Made by a program: the position numbers and the translations under genes. A DNA stretch of 64,000 nucleotides. Source: Molanna angustata (lineage: Eukaryota; Arthropoda; Insecta; Trichoptera; Molannidae). Below the pieces are notes generated by a model, which searched no databases, was not told the DNA's origin, and saw nothing but the letters and a program-made list of their open reading frames with translations. The stretch spans positions 30,087,578 to 30,151,577 of the forward strand of contig OY754979.1 of assembly GCA_963576475.1 (NCBI GenBank), read 5' to 3'. Below, one piece after another: positions 1-13,505 of the stretch (position 1 is the stretch's first letter; each line of letters opens with the position of its first letter).

Positions 1-3000
1 GAAACATCCATTTGCAGCCTCGTTAAAAATAAACGTGACACATACATAAAATAATAGTCTATCTTTTCGTAAAACAACACATTTTTAATATAAATACCAA
101 ATAAAAATTGAAGGGCGAACAAATTGTGTTGCAAATAATGATAAATTTCGACTCTGTTAAATTCTGTATTATCCAAAACATTTAAATATCTATAAAAGTC
201 AAAAGAAAAATCAACGCGCCATGATATAATAAAAGATGAATGATTACTAAATAATTACTTCTTTGGTTTCAATACATAATACAGCGATTGTAACAACTAA
301 AGAAGATTTTGATTCGAATAGTTATAATGGCAAATCTGACGCATATTCAAAGTAAACGGCATCAAAATTACAATATGGGTGTAAGTATGTAAAAATCACC
401 GGTATACGTTAATAAGTCATGGTCTGATGAATCTGTTCTGTTCTGAGAGGTACACTAGTACTTTGCGTACAAGCTCAAAACATATATGTACATTCATACA
501 TATTAAAACACAAGAGTGTATGGTTGGAACATCATCACAACAACGAATTAAAATTAACATGTTAAATTCGAATGCGTTTTGAATAATCTTGAATTAAAAT
601 TAAAAATTTGGTCCTTCGAGCCGGATCGAGAGGCAATAAAGAAAATTGACCTAACACAAGAGACACATGAGAGTAAAAATTAAGACCTCAAAATATCTGA
701 ATCGATTATAATTTTTTGTCATTATTATTTGCACAACATTGACCACCATGATGTTCTCGGTTCAACATCGGTAAGTCATCAAAACTTCAAAAGTTCACCA
801 AAATCCTATCAAAAATGTCAAAACAGAATTTCGTCTTTAACAAACAGATTTGAAATAAAAAATGACTATTCAACTCATCGATGTGTGAAATTGATAATAG
901 GTGTGAAAACCTGGTCGAAACTAAATTAAATCTTGTGAATAAAACCAGACTGATAAAAAATCCATAATGCCAAAGGCGAGCACGTCATCATGAGGAAGAG
1001 GCAACAAGAAGCAGTCGCAAAAACTGCAAACATTTTCTACGGGTCGAGGCGTTTGTCGGTGCAAGGCTAAACTACTGAGAACTAGGCTGGCGACCGATAA
1101 AAACTACTAGGAGAGTTGTCACGACAGCGTCAGAAGCAAAAAAGTGTGGCTGGAATTCTAACGAACAAAACGACTTCAGCAATTAGACTATTTCGAGTAA
1201 TACTGCCTTCCGTACAGCATGAATTTCAGTTTTTTTGCGGCGAAACTATATCGTACGGAAAACAAAGAACCTGGTGAAGGCGGATATACAATTTCTATAC
1301 CACGCAAAAAATGAACACAGAATAACTCACAATACTTAATCTTATTAGACACTTAAAGGATTAAACATAACGTCAAAGGATTGCCTAATAGTTTCAACGT
1401 TATGAAATTTGTAAAAAAAAAACAGCAAAAAATGTGATTTTGTCATACAGGTAAATTTGAATAACCTCAGTCAAATAACTACACAATGAAATCTATGTTT
1501 GGGATTCATTATATTGTTTTGATTCTTTGACTACTTAATATGGAAAATAATGCTTTGTTAACAGTCCTGACTTAAACAAATGATTGATGGTGACAAGACT
1601 GGCCTAGAAATATATATTTTGGATACAATTGAGGAACCTTACATCTATTTACTGAAAAAAAAATCGAATAATGTATTCCAAAATAGCAGTTAAAACAATC
1701 TGATAAAAGCATCGTGCTATAAAAAGCTAAACCAGTTAGATAAGACAAGAGCATAAACTCCACATAACTTTTGTTTTATGTATATCGAGGCATCGTTGCT
1801 GAACTCATTAATTACATAAAGACAGAACTTCCTCGAAGACAAATTGGAAATAGAGAGAGACTTATATAAAGGAGGAATAAAAAACAATCCAGTTACACAT
1901 CCGACGGGTGAAATGGCAGAGGCCAGCTAGAATTGTTAATAAGTCGTGATTTACACAGCCTCAGTAAAAGGTAACGGAACCACAACGGTGGATTCCGACT
2001 TATCAATTGAACGCGCGTCGTTATGTAATAATTCTAAAACTGGGCAGGGTCTGAATCTCCCGGTACATAATTATACAGCGAAAGAAGACGAAACATACCA
2101 ACAACAATAAAAAAGCAACATACCGAAATTATTGTGAATACCGGATGGTTTCTGCGCACAAAAGCAAAGTGGCACTAATTTAAACAAAATTAATCGAGTT
2201 GGCTACTGCCGTAGAAAAGAATAAAAAACTGAGTGCTAATAACAGTTCGAATGGACTCGAGGCGTAAAAAATATAATTTGGAACGGTGAATTCCTGAAAA
2301 TTCGGGATCGTGCAAAACGGACAAATATAAAACCAAGGAATAGTAACAAACGATTTATCTAGAATCATACTAATTAGGAATCTATTTCCTCAAAGATGGG
2401 TCAACACTGTACATTGATGGACGAACCCAATATTTATGTAACGATGTTAACGCAAGAGGAAAAGTTTACCTGTTCTTACAAATATATGATTATGATTGCT
2501 TGATTTAGGCTGAATATTTTAATGGTGAAAATCGAAAACTTAAGAAATTCATCGAAATAAAGAACGAATGTTGAATAAATTTAACTTTGTAAAATTTCGC
2601 TCTCGTTCTGAAGCACATATGATGCATGGATCCATTCATTGATTAATGACTTTGTATAATAAAACCATTACAATATAGAAATTAAAATTGCACGAATAAG
2701 CCGCTTCGATCGTATCTGATCATCATACAGAATTATTCGTGATACATGTGAGCGTTTTGATACAAATTTTATCACCAAACATATTATTAAAATCGGTATG
2801 AGATGTTCAAGTTTAGTCATAATTATATGTAATAATCGCATATTCCATCCATTGTCTGGTATTGTCCATCGTTTCTCAAACAATCTGGATCGCCTGGCGA
2901 TTGTCACAATGGCGATGTGCTGTTGTTGAGAACTAGAAACTGGGACAACAATGTAAATATCTGATTTCAGAGAAACTGTTTAACAGAGAAGCGAATTGTT

Positions 3001-4357
3001 CCCAAAAGGTCAAAAGATCTGCAACGAAGAATTATTTATCCATATTGCAATAGATGGGTTTGATACTTTCACAAGTCATTGAAACTCGACATTTGAGTTA
3101 ACAAAAGTCTATATCGTTTTATTATGTTTTCTTGGGATAGGCACAAAGACCTTATCCACTTCCATAAACTGTCTTATAAAAACTAATTTGAGTTTCTATC
3201 TTACATAATACTTTTCACATGGTTGTGTCAATGTTTAAATGGCCAATCCCTTCAATCAGTTCTTTCTCTATTAATTCTTAAATAATAATTTGTTGGTCAT
3301 ACTTAGTGCATTTTTTTTCCGAGTGGCAAGAATATCGCGGTATGGCAACTTTCATTTATGTAGTTTACAAAATTATAAACTATTTACCTCTTTGCAAAAT
3401 TAGCGTAAGTAACGTACCTACTGATACGTGAAAAGGAGTGGCTATTTCACCAAAGATATATCTTTAAAGAGACGACAATTGTTGATATTTTAGCACAAAT
3501 GATAATGTAGGTACTTATTGGAAAACCGTGATGAGACCTATAATAATAGCTTATATAACCTTTCTCCCAATATCCGCAGTGATAGGTCGTGACCCTCGAG
3601 ATGTAAGAAGTCAAAATGTACATAACTGTTGCCACTCTTGTCGGGGATAATAACAGTGGTAAGAAAGTCGAAGAAGACCAGAACACCGACGATAATAATG
3701 ATGCTGGCAATGTGATAGACACTTTAGCTGAATATATGGCCAGTCAACAACGATATAATCGTAGACCTAAAGAGGTCAAGCAATTGTAGGTGTTAAAAAG
3801 ACTTTCACGGGAATTCCAAAACGATTTTGACGAACCAATTATTTAAGAACGAACGGTCTAGGGGCTAATCAGTCCTATAAAAGTTGTAGGGTATATTTTT
3901 TGTGACAAGTCATAACACACTTCGCTAGATCTAGATTCCCTTAAACTATTTGAAGATCCAAATAATATTCATGAATACATTCAATAAGAAGAAGATCACA
4001 CAGAAATAATGATTTGTAAGACGTACCTAAATTCGTAATTATTTTTGATAATTTAATTTAACACCAATAGTATAAGTATTGGTATGATATACATTTCTGC
4101 ATTCATTTTAAAAATACCAGATTTTTAATAAAAATATATTTTCAAAATGAATCAGTTCTTCAAATTGGATGAAGCTGATTCTTATTGAATTTAAAAAAAA
4201 ATGTCACAATCTCAGGGTGTCACATTTTGTGAATTTGTGACGTTGGATAGCCGCTCCGTGACCTGTGACGGAGAACCCATGCAAGTCAGTTGTTCCGCAC
4301 TTCCACCACCGACTGAAAGCATTCAAAGACACCTCGTCACGCGCTGAATCACGCGAC
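1..4357. other. AT-rich intronic DNA, no recognised element
   Basis: Apart from the small ORF near 3.6 kb I see no coding exon, transposon terminus or tandem array. A moderately GC-rich stretch at about 960-1270 has no long open frame on either strand. Confidence 0.5.
3616..3789 (+). CDS. Unrecognised 57-residue acidic/polar ORF
   Basis: The ORF runs from ATG at 3616 to TAG at 3787-3789. The middle is Asp/Glu/Asn-rich and the end is basic (QQRYNRRPKEVKQL). Composition looks more coding-like than the flanks, but there is no recognisable domain, Kozak context or splice support. It may be a relic of a transposon ORF, or chance. Confidence 0.2.
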   Translation: MYITVATLVGDNNSGKKVEEDQNTDDNNDAGNVIDTLAEYMASQQRYNRRPKEVKQL

Positions 4358-4470
4358 CGCCTCGTGGACCAGTGGTTCGGATTTCTTCAACCGAGAGATG
4401 TCAGGGTTCGAGCGCCGTGAGAACGCCAGCCACACGCAAAGTGATACAACTATTCAAACTATCCCTGCAA
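4358..4470 (+). mobile_element. tRNA-derived SINE head (degenerate)
   Basis: The segment resembles a tRNA in primary features. It has an A-box-like tggaccagtgg near 4365-4375 and a B-box-like ggttcgagcgc at about 4405-4415 at tRNA spacing, within a GC-rich block. The 3' acceptor arm is not well paired, so this is a SINE promoter head rather than a functional tRNA gene. Confidence 0.45.
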
Positions 4471-4539
4471 AGCGATTCGAAGAAATTACAACTTACTCAC
4501 AGAACATCTTGTTCGTGCAATGTCTGAGTTACGAAAAGA

Positions 4540-4735
4540 CACAATCATACATATAGTAACACCGTGCCCTCGAAGAATAAAACACAGAGTACCAACACGC
4601 TGAACATTTATATCCTGGAAAGTATCTATCGTATCTTCTGAATCCATACACTTTCGTATTCTCGGTTTACTATTCCTGTAGCTTCTAACGTTTACTCCTT
4701 TCAATATCTCGTTGATGCGATTCTTTGTAAATCCG
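4540..4735 (-). mobile_element. Ancient LINE-A (RTE-like) 3' fragment
   Basis: Minus-strand translation keeps the outline of the LINE-A C-terminus: 'ILKxxNVRS', an Arg-rich motif, 'CMDSEDTIDTFQD' against 'CMNVDEAMNVCQD', and a final RGHG. It is heavily diverged from the copy at 20.8 kb, so it is one of the oldest insertions in the window. Confidence 0.6.
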
Positions 4736-6930
4736 TATTTTTTAATCCAACTGATTTTTTTTATAAATTTCATCTTTACCTTATACAGTTGTCTAATTCC
4801 GTCATTCTTAACTCAATTCATACACACTTTTATGACACATGATGTTATACCAATTTCAAAACGGATTTATCGTTTGTTTAACCACTTCTTCAAACATGGA
4901 GATATATTCATCTTTTCTTCGGGATAGCTTTATGCACTTCATTTGCTCATAACAGAAGACTGTGTTATATTATGAATAAATGAAATCTGAATGAGTAAAT
5001 GAATAATAGAAAGATAAATATACAATTATAAGAATAACCACTTCCCGAAGAAAATTGAATAATTGAAATTCATTAAAAATACAACAGGATAACATGAACC
5101 GAAGTAATTAGTGTGTTGTTAAATGTTTTAGCTGAGCTATTTCATCCAACTATGAACAGGATTAATCTTTTTTTATTTTGGCGATTCAGACAGTTTGTAT
5201 TGCAGAACTACACAGTTAGAAAGGTAAAATTAAGACGATCGCTTCGTCCTGTATGGGTTCTTTCAAACTATAGCATAAAATTACTATTGATCACAAAAAA
5301 AAGAAAATAATGTTAAATCGATAAAATGTAAAAGTAATTTGATAAAAGTCCACGAAAGAACATGAGTTATTATGAAACGATTATCCAAGTATAAACACGA
5401 TAAGCAGCAAGAACTACCCATAATTGTAAGAACGTAATTATCCGCCTAATATGGTAGCAGTTACATACTCAAAATGAAATGAGAACGCGAGCCGAAGCGA
5501 AATTGTCGAATCATTGGAATTTAAATTCCCAATGAACTAGGGATTGACGATATAAACCAATTAACCCAACACAGACAGCGAATGGATGGGTATAAAATAG
5601 TAAAAAAAAGAGAAAAAATTGACGATAAAACAAAACCACAATGTACCAGTAATAATAAAACAAATTTATTTAGCGCCAATTTGTGTTAATAAGATCATTC
5701 AAGAGGCGCTCTTTCTTAATAGTTTGCTCTGCAAAACAACATGTAATTTACTGAAGGTTTCAAGACTTTGCGCTGCACGTATGTCAGAGGGTAATAGTAA
5801 AATAAAAAGCGAAACCTGAATAAATAGGAAAATAAATTGAAATTTAAAAATCTAAAACAGTCCAAGTATTAAAATCATATCTAACAATATTTTTGTTAAA
5901 TTATAGTTTAACAAGAAACAAATTTAACGTTCGTATTTTTTATGGAGTGAATTTTCTAATATCATGATTCTAGAACTCTCAAACTGTAGACAATACTATA
6001 ATTTATTCCTGTCTTTAATTTTAAGACGATAATGTCAGTATTGGCTGAGTAAACTGCTTACATTATTTGAACAAAGAGACGGCCCGTTTTTGAGAGGAAG
6101 CGAAATTATTTTTTAAAGGAATAAAGATGATACTATATAATTTTAAATGATGAAGATGTCCTTAAACAATTCATTTAACTGTGAAAACAAGAATTAATAG
6201 TAGTGATAATAAGACGAAAATGGAAATGTCGAATAGCTTGTGCCAGAAGCAAATAAAAATCGCTATAATGCTAGACCTTATATGGTTTCACGAGTTGGCC
6301 AACGTATGGAGACATGTACCATTATGTGACATAATACTAATACCAACAAAAGGCGGAAATTGACAGCAGTATCAGATTCGCAATCAAACAGTCGATAGTT
6401 TAGTATATTATACGAATGCAGATTAACCGCATGTCTGACCCAAAGCACTCATAAACGAGTGCTGCAAATGAGAAGCATTGTCAATTTGGAATGCAATCTA
6501 AATGTATGACGGGATCTATTATAGAGAATGCTACCATAAACTATGATTGGACTTATTAATGTTTAAAACGCCAAATAAAAATGATCAAGATGCAATAAAA
6601 AAACATTAGTGGAAAGGAACAAATGGATAATCCAAATGTTTTCTATATAAAAAATTAAGCTTGTACTAATAAACTTCAAATAACAGTCAGTTATTAAGAC
6701 AACAAACATTTTTTTATAAAGACAGGGTCAATTTAATTTCATATACTTCTAAAACTCTGAAAAATTACCGACTAAAGAAGAAAATACAAAATATACATAT
6801 ATTACGCTTTCGCCCATTCGTTAATGCAATATGCAATTGTTGCATGGGGGGGGGGGCGCGTGGCGTATAAAACATTCATTTTGCCTCTATAAATTGAACA
6901 AAGATTGAATGGTCATATTGCCTAAGTATA
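4736..6930. other. AT-rich intronic DNA
   Basis: No exon or transposon feature is recognised. A run of G residues occurs at about 6846-6856. Confidence 0.5.
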
Positions 6931-7306
6931 TTCTTCTTATTTTAGATCGTAGATCTGTTTTTTCGAGAAAGCTATTCCTGTGAAGCTGAGGTCCAGCTAT
7001 CCCTCCACCTCTTCGGTGGTCTTCCGGGGAGGCGATGCCCTAGTGGGATTTCGTTTGCCGCTATGGATGGGATTCGAGATGCGTCCATCCAGTTGACGTG
7101 GTCCCTCCAAAATCTTCTCCTAGCTCTACTCTATCGTATGATGTCCTCGGTCTCAGAGGTCCGCCTAATGTCGTCATTGCGAATTCTGTCCCTAAGCGTC
7201 TTCCCTGTGATAGCCCTTAAAACCTTCATTTCCGATGTTCGTAGGAGGTTTTTGGTTCTGGTCGTGTAGGCTCTTGTCTCCACCGCATATGTCATGATTG
7301 GTCTAA
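6931..7306 (-). mobile_element. LINE-B (RTE-like) reverse transcriptase 3' fragment, degenerate
   Basis: Read on the minus strand, this aligns along its length with the C-terminal part of the LINE-B copy at 26.5 kb: a 'MTY...E...LRTSEM' region, a 'TLRDRIRN'-like motif, then 'GRPPKRWRDSW' near the 3' end. The frame is broken by stops. The 3' side runs into a GAAGAA-type tail as in the younger copy. Confidence 0.75.
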
Positions 7307-7811
7307 CACTCTAACACATATAAGTATATTGAAATAATAATTATACCTGACATATTGAGTATTTGAAAGAGTGTAAAAGTCTAAAAAATGTCTTTCAATT
7401 ATTAATAATCCTACCAGGTATCAGGCGTGACATCACTGAACGTTGATCGATTCAGTTTAGCTAAATCGGATTTGAAAGTGTACCTCAAGTCGCTAATCTT
7501 CTTTTGAACCGTCAACGTTACTCATATCTTCATAATGTGCTCACCTCGTGTGGTTATTTTATTTCCCGCATACTTCGTATTTTCTTTGTTCATCCATCAA
7601 TCAATCACTTCATTCAACCTACTGGCAACCCACAGCAGCGGTTAAGTCATTTGCAAACTAAATACGAATTCACGTCAAAGTAAATTAAATCGGAAACAGG
7701 CTGTTCGCTTCAATAATAATATAAAATTTAATTCTTCCGTCGCCATCATTCTGCTTTATGGAACTAAGAATTTTAGAATTTTGAAAACAAATCCAGAACA
7801 CAGTTACATAA

Positions 7812-8008
7812 TGATATCCTTCTTTCTTTCCAAGTGTCACATTTTTTACCCTGTTAGACATCATCTTGTTACATTTTTTAAGAGATCTTATTTCAACATA
7901 ATTGTGCTAACGATCCTTTTCTGCTATGCTAAGTCTCACTTGGATACTTCAAGGTCGTTATAAAAGTTGCGTTGTGAATGCCAACATTGCGTTTTATAAT
8001 CATTCACA
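7812..8008 (-). mobile_element. LINE-A (RTE-like) internal fragment, degenerate
   Basis: This matches the LINE-A copy near 21130-21320 at nucleotide level, covering the stretch that encodes the 'IHNAILVPTLTYASETW' region. It lacks the 3' tail and has no open frame. Confidence 0.6.
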
Positions 8009-8559
8009 AATTCACAACTAGCATATGCGACCTGAGTAACCTTGTTTCCTGCAACTTTCTTATAACTAATATCCATACAAAGAAGAAATATAAGAGGGCG
8101 TGTAAACATAAACAACCAAATTTGAAATCAAATTTGTCTAATTTATTAAAAAGTGTGTTTCTTAAAAAATACGAGGTATTTTCTACGTTATTCTAGTAAA
8201 TTTTCGTCACACAATTTTAAAATTCAACGTAAATTCGCCTAAAAATATTTCAAAGGTATTTTTTATATATTTTTTTTTAATTACTCTATAACTACATGTA
8301 TGTATATCGTTGATAAATAAATATACTATGTCCTATTCTGTTTCGTCTAAATTTATCCGTCTGAATTTTAGTACATGAGAAATGTAAAAAAGTTGCTTGA
8401 ATTATACGGGACTCATTACGTAACAGCGTGTATAAAATCCTTTTATCCACGGTCACCCATTGATTTAGACATTTTCATACTCTGAAACGAATTAGAATAG
8501 GACATATTATGTCCTTAAATAGTGCAAACATCCTAGCTTTTATGCATCTATTTATTTGC

Positions 8560-8762
8560 TTATTTAATATTGATTGTTTTTTATCCTTTTTTTTGGTTTT
8601 TCTCTTTTTTTCATTTTGTACTTATGATTGTTTATTGTAAGACCGTATGTTAGTAATTGGTGTACAATCTTGGTTTGGTATTTGTTAATTCATATTGAGA
8701 TTTTATGTTAATTTAAAAAGAAACTGTATGTAACCTTAAATAAATAAAATAAATAAATAAAA
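8560..8762 (+). mobile_element. LINE/SINE 3' end with AAATAAAT tail
   Basis: A T-rich 3'-UTR-like segment ends in 'aaactgtatgtaacct' followed by a short AAAT tandem tail. The same 'aaactgtatgtaacct' motif precedes an A-rich tail at about 41090-41125, so both are probably 3' ends of one retroposon family. Confidence 0.5.
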
Positions 8763-10374
8763 CAGAGTGAATGACCGAAAAAAAATCAGGTTTGTTCTTG
8801 AAAAAATCAACAAATTGGGTCTCCCATCATTTAATTGTATAATCCCTTTTAACGCACGCGATAGCGATAGGCTACCCTTACTAATACGTAACTTCATAGT
8901 GTATTAGGCAGTTTTGATATATCGTGTTTTAAGTCACGAGTTCGTAATATGTTTTCGCTAGTTCTTTTTCCATCGATCCATGTTTTAAGATCTGAATACT
9001 AGAGACTACAATATGTCAATAAATTAATTATAAGACTATCCACACCGCATTGATTTAGTGCACGATGCACATGTTCAAGTTCTGAACGCTGGTGACATTA
9101 TGTCAATAATAAAAAGAAAATTCACATCGCGTTGATTAAGGCAATAAATCATAATTAAATATTACGTAAAAAAACTGGAAGAATTCATTCTCCATATTCA
9201 ACAATTTGTCCGCGTTCTTTCTAGTCTTGCATCGACCACTTTCTCATGACACAACAAACATCTGTCCATAGACTCATGTCATAGATATTATATTACATAT
9301 ATCTGTCCACACCGGCCTCCGGGTCTCGTCCTATATGGACAAACCAACTTCGCAACAGCGAGCACCTCTTGGCGTAAAACTATCATCACACACAAATTTA
9401 GCAGAATGATGAAGAAAAAATAGTATTTTTTATGAAAGTAGACTGTCACCTTGATTTCAGAGGGAGAGAACGAAAATATTTATCGATGACGGTATACATA
9501 TTGTAGTTTAGGGAATCTATAAGACATGTTCATTTTTTTAAAAGTCAAGAATTAGTTTAAATCTACAATAAAGCTATACATGAATAAACTCATCACAGTT
9601 TATACAATTCAGAAAGCAGAGAACTGATTTGATTGATTGAGAATAATAATGTGATAAATATAGCTGATTTAGTCCTCTTTGAATATTTTGTAAAGCTTGA
9701 ATCGTAGCATCATTTAAGTTGATCCACAGTTTTTCTGATTGTGCGTCAAAACAAGAGCTAAGAAATACGCAACTCAGTGGTCAAAAATGCATATGGGTAA
9801 CTCAAATGCCATCCACACGAACTATGTCCTACACAGGAACTAAGTATTGAAAATCAATGACATATTTTAATGTATCGGAACACAACAAATACATTTATGA
9901 CTTAAAGATGCAACTACTTTATTAGAAAGATTAGCAAATAACGCAACACTATAAAAAGAAGACGTCCTTGAACTAGGTAAGGAGGAAAATGCGTTTGAGA
10001 ATCTCACATCATCAGACAGATCAAGTCCAAGATGATAAAAATAACATTCCAAGACTAGTAGCTGCAATAGTCGCACGACGAATTGTAACGGATAAAATCA
10101 ACTAAGCATTTTATTTATTTATTATAAAGAACCACTTAAAGCTAACAAGTTATAGTTCCATAAAATAAGGGCAAGCTATTACAAAACTGGTCACATCCTG
10201 CATTAAAAGTTGGAACAAATTTATAAGAATGAAAATATTTGAAAGGTGTAAACAAAATGCCGATAAAAAACTAAGTACGTCTACTTTACAAGGATAAAAT
10301 GCACAAAGGTCATTTTTACACGTATAACAATGTCTGTAAAAGATACTCAGAAGGTCAGAAGGTCTGAAGGGCTG
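8763..10374. other. AT-rich intronic DNA
   Basis: No recognised exon or repeat. A GC-richer patch near 9310-9380 has no open frame worth reporting. Confidence 0.45.
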
Positions 10375-10515
10375 TAAAAGATACGTCTTACTTTGATCAT
10401 AGTTTCCGAGTAAATGGGCCTGTTGAGTGGAATAAATTGCCCTCAAGTGGAACTCAGAGCATTGATACTTTCAGAAAATTACTAAGATTAATAATTGTAG
10501 AACCAACAATTTAGT
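10375..10515 (+). mobile_element. C-terminal remnant of a CR1/jockey-like LINE ORF
   Basis: A plus-strand frame ending in TAG at 10515 reads SYFDHSFRVNGPVEWNKLP and then a Ser-rich stretch with 'FRKLLR'. This is the 'RVxxxWNxLPxxV...S...FKxxL' pattern common at the ends of CR1/jockey-type LINE ORF2 proteins. The N-terminal remainder is not recognisable. Confidence 0.5.
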
Positions 10516-11516
10516 CATTGCCTTTGGGAATACTTTTACTTCACTGAACGGCGTCTTATCTACATTCATCTGCATCAGAAATAAGCTAAATACGTTTATC
10601 GAATTAACAAAAAACTGGATTAGCGAATATTTGGAATAAAGACTATTCAAATTATATTATCAAATACACCATCGATAAATCGTTTGAATAAACCGTTAAA
10701 ATAAAAAATGGATGACTTCATTCCTCCACAGAAATAGATAGATACATTCGGTGTATCTTGTAAAGAATGCGGAAAATTTGATTTATTTTCTTCAATAATA
10801 AGCAATTGGTCATGCAGCATATCGCCAGATTCAAATAATATGAGAAAAATATCCAATGAGCCGAGATAAAATACCTTTTAATACGTTGTAATTATAGATT
10901 ATTACCTCGGGTCTTTTAAAGATCGCTGGGTCAACGCATGAAATCCAAAATCTCTCAAAAATTTAAAAAGACGAAATGCCACAAGAAATTTGTTAAGTGC
11001 TATTTGACAGCTATCAAGAATCAGATTTTAAGGCACTTGACTTATGATCTTTACACTTTACATCTCAAACAAGAATCCTATTGGATAATTTAGCAGTCAA
11101 CAGTTCGTATGATTTTACGATGGATTTGGGAAAGAACTAACACAAAACGTAATCGGTTAAAATTGCTAAAAATTATATTTCAACAAAATAGTTAATTGTA
11201 TCTAAAAATGAGCATGCAGTTATAGAACCATAGATAAACAAAGATATTCATATTATTATTAATCCAATTAATGGTAACACCGACAGATCGTGAGATTATC
11301 AGCAAATTAAGCTCACGAAGATTCAGACTTAGGATGTAGGTACCTGTATATCGAACAATAATTTCGATTGTGCGTCGTTCCGAGTTCCAACACACAAGTA
11401 AAGCAACGGTTAAATGAGACAATAAACAAACCAAAAAATAATAACAACCAGCCATTGTCTTTGTATCAAAGTCAAGAACACGCACATAATTATCAGATCG
11501 ACATGTTTCTACTTAC
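10516..11516. other. Intron downstream of the alternative first exon
   Basis: AT-rich; no exon or transposon recognised. The plus-strand ORFs overlapping the neighbouring exon are antisense shadows. Confidence 0.5.
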
Positions 11517-12185
11517 TTTGACTTTTTTCGGTTGGATAGCTTTCATTTCCGTGTTCCTCTCAGCCCTTTCCGTAATGTACTTCCCTTCGGCTCTCTTCGT
11601 CAATTCCTGCGGCGTGGACTTCTCCTCCCCTCGGGACAGCGTCGTTACCTTCCTCACTATCCTGGTCGTAATCCTCCGGGATCCGTTCTCCTGCTTCCTC
11701 GATACCTTTGTCGACTCCAAGGAGGATCCCAGCACCTCAGTCGACAGTCGTTTCTGAGTGTAGACCGACTGCAGCGAGTCGTCTCTGAACTGAGAGGATT
11801 CGTGTTGTCTCGAAGACATCGCTTTCGTTTCGTCGAATTCGAAATGTGTCTGGTTGCCGTCGTGCACGATCCTCCCGTTGTAGTAGTCGTTGGAGTTCGC
11901 AGCTCCCAGCCCAGGATAGTTTCCGTCGAAGACCGTCGATGTTTTGGTCAGGCTCTCTCTCAAGCTTCTCGGCAGCGAGGCCAGGTTCAGGCTGGTGGTT
12001 ATCGGCGGTCCCGTCTTCTTCATGCTGGACTTGAGCGGCCTACTCGACGGACTGGGTAGGGTCTGCGAATATTGCGGCGGACGGTTGTGGTTCGGATCGG
12101 CCTCGTTCTCCAGGGTGGCCTGGACGAAAAGCCTCTTGTTGACCCCCGACGGTTGGGGGTCTTTCACAAAGCGATACATGGACAT
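11517..12185 (-). CDS. shot: Probable alternative first coding exon of the spectraplakin short stop (CH1-less isoform)
   Basis: This is a 223-codon open exon running from ATG at 12185 to a consensus donor (AAA then gtaagt) at 11516, ending in phase 0. An in-frame TGA lies five codons upstream of the ATG, so translation cannot enter from an upstream exon in this frame. Composition is markedly GC-richer than the surrounding intron, and antisense frames are open only as shadows. The protein is hydrophilic, low-complexity and rich in Ser, Thr, Arg and Lys, with no folded domain or membrane segment; a Thr/Arg/Val-rich basic stretch (RITTRIVRKV) sits around residues 168-177. It lies downstream of both CH1 exons of shot on the same strand, and no CH2 exon is seen in the window. 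Spectraplakins, including fly shot, are known to have isoforms starting inside the gene that lack CH1. Assignment to shot is inference from position, strand and phase; the exon itself is well supported. A separate nested gene is the alternative. Confidence 0.7.
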
Positions 12186-13364
12186 TTCGTTTGTTTGTCA
12201 GCATCGGGCGGATTTTTAAGTAGAAAACATCACGATAGATCACTGAATGTTGTTCGGTTTGCTTCTAGGTCACTCTCGGATTTAATGGCACATAACAATA
12301 TCGTCAACATGGAGATTGTTTCTTTGAAGAAACACAGTTGACTCTAAACAAAACACAATTTTTTTTTATATTAAAATAGCTGATATCAAACGAACACAGT
12401 TTTCTACAGCTCAGTGAACAAGAATTGGACGATCAGGTCAAATAGTCAGAAATAAAATATATAACTTATCATAACGCCAATAAACCCACACGACATAATA
12501 TGATAATATGCTAAACACCCACCTACAAAAAGACATCGTATTGTCCTTGTTAAACATTCTAATTTGCGCTTGTTTCTATAAAAAACAACTATCGAAGAAT
12601 ACAGATACATCAATAAACTAACAAATTTAATGAGGGCACCGGAAATAGTTTTTATTTCGAAATCAAATTTTGTCATTTTACCGAGAAAGAATCATTTCTT
12701 TCCACAGCGCAAAACCATCTTGCGAAATTTATCTTCAATTAATTCACAAAATACAATTCATCATTCAATGTTTGTGCTTCGTATATTATCAAAAAAAAAT
12801 AAAGAGTTGATATGCTCATCTCAAAACGAGATCTATTAATAAATTCACCGCATCTTTTTAAAATATTTAATGCCATTTTGACCATAAAACTTAATGCCAT
12901 ATACGCATGTTAATTGTTCATATTTAATTTAAATTTATGCGTTAGGGCAATACACCGTATTTTAAATCGTGATTATTGCTTATAAACTAAATACAACCAA
13001 CACAGTGTTGCAATATATGAGAGAATTAATTTAATTTAATCAAATATTAAATTTTAATTATAGTTATACGACCGAAAACAGTAATAGTATTGTTTGTATT
13101 TAAAGATTTTTCCAGTCATAAATTTAATGATAATTTAGTCACAAAAAAATAAGAATCATAATTTGAAATATAATAACCCAACATTTTTAGATGACATATA
13201 TCAGCATTTGAAGTAGGCACTGGATTCAAAGTGGTAATGTAATAAAAATCTAATTTGAAATTCGAACATAAATTCTATCATGAGGTGGCTAGTAAAAAAA
13301 AATACACATTATTTCCTTCATACAGATATTTTTATTATCATCTATTGTCTATGGAGGTGTCGCT

Positions 13365-13505
13365 AGAGGACCGGAAGTCGCGGCCTTCCGTCGCACACGT
13401 GACCGGAAATGGCGAATTCCAAATTTAATCCTCCCGGCATTTGACGTTTACTTTTTTCGACGCCATTTTTTTACTGTCGTGTATGAGCAGACGTGGCACA
13501 GGATA
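13365..13505. promoter_or_regulatory. GC-rich island, candidate promoter for the 11.5-12.2 kb exon
   Basis: This is an isolated CpG-containing block in very AT-rich DNA, about 1.2 kb upstream (minus-strand sense) of the alternative first exon. Visible motifs are two ETS-like cores (ccggaagt near 13370 and ccggaaat near 13402), a palindromic E-box cacgtg at about 13398, and YY1-like gccat elements. This motif mixture is typical of core promoters, but no TATA or initiator is convincing. It could also be old transposon sequence. Confidence 0.3.

Noticed and set aside
11532..12059. Long plus-strand ORF (175 codons) over the 11.5-12.2 kb region
   Set aside because: It is antisense to the exon with splice donor, ATG and upstream stop; Ser/Arg-rich composition is the usual shadow of a GC-rich exon.
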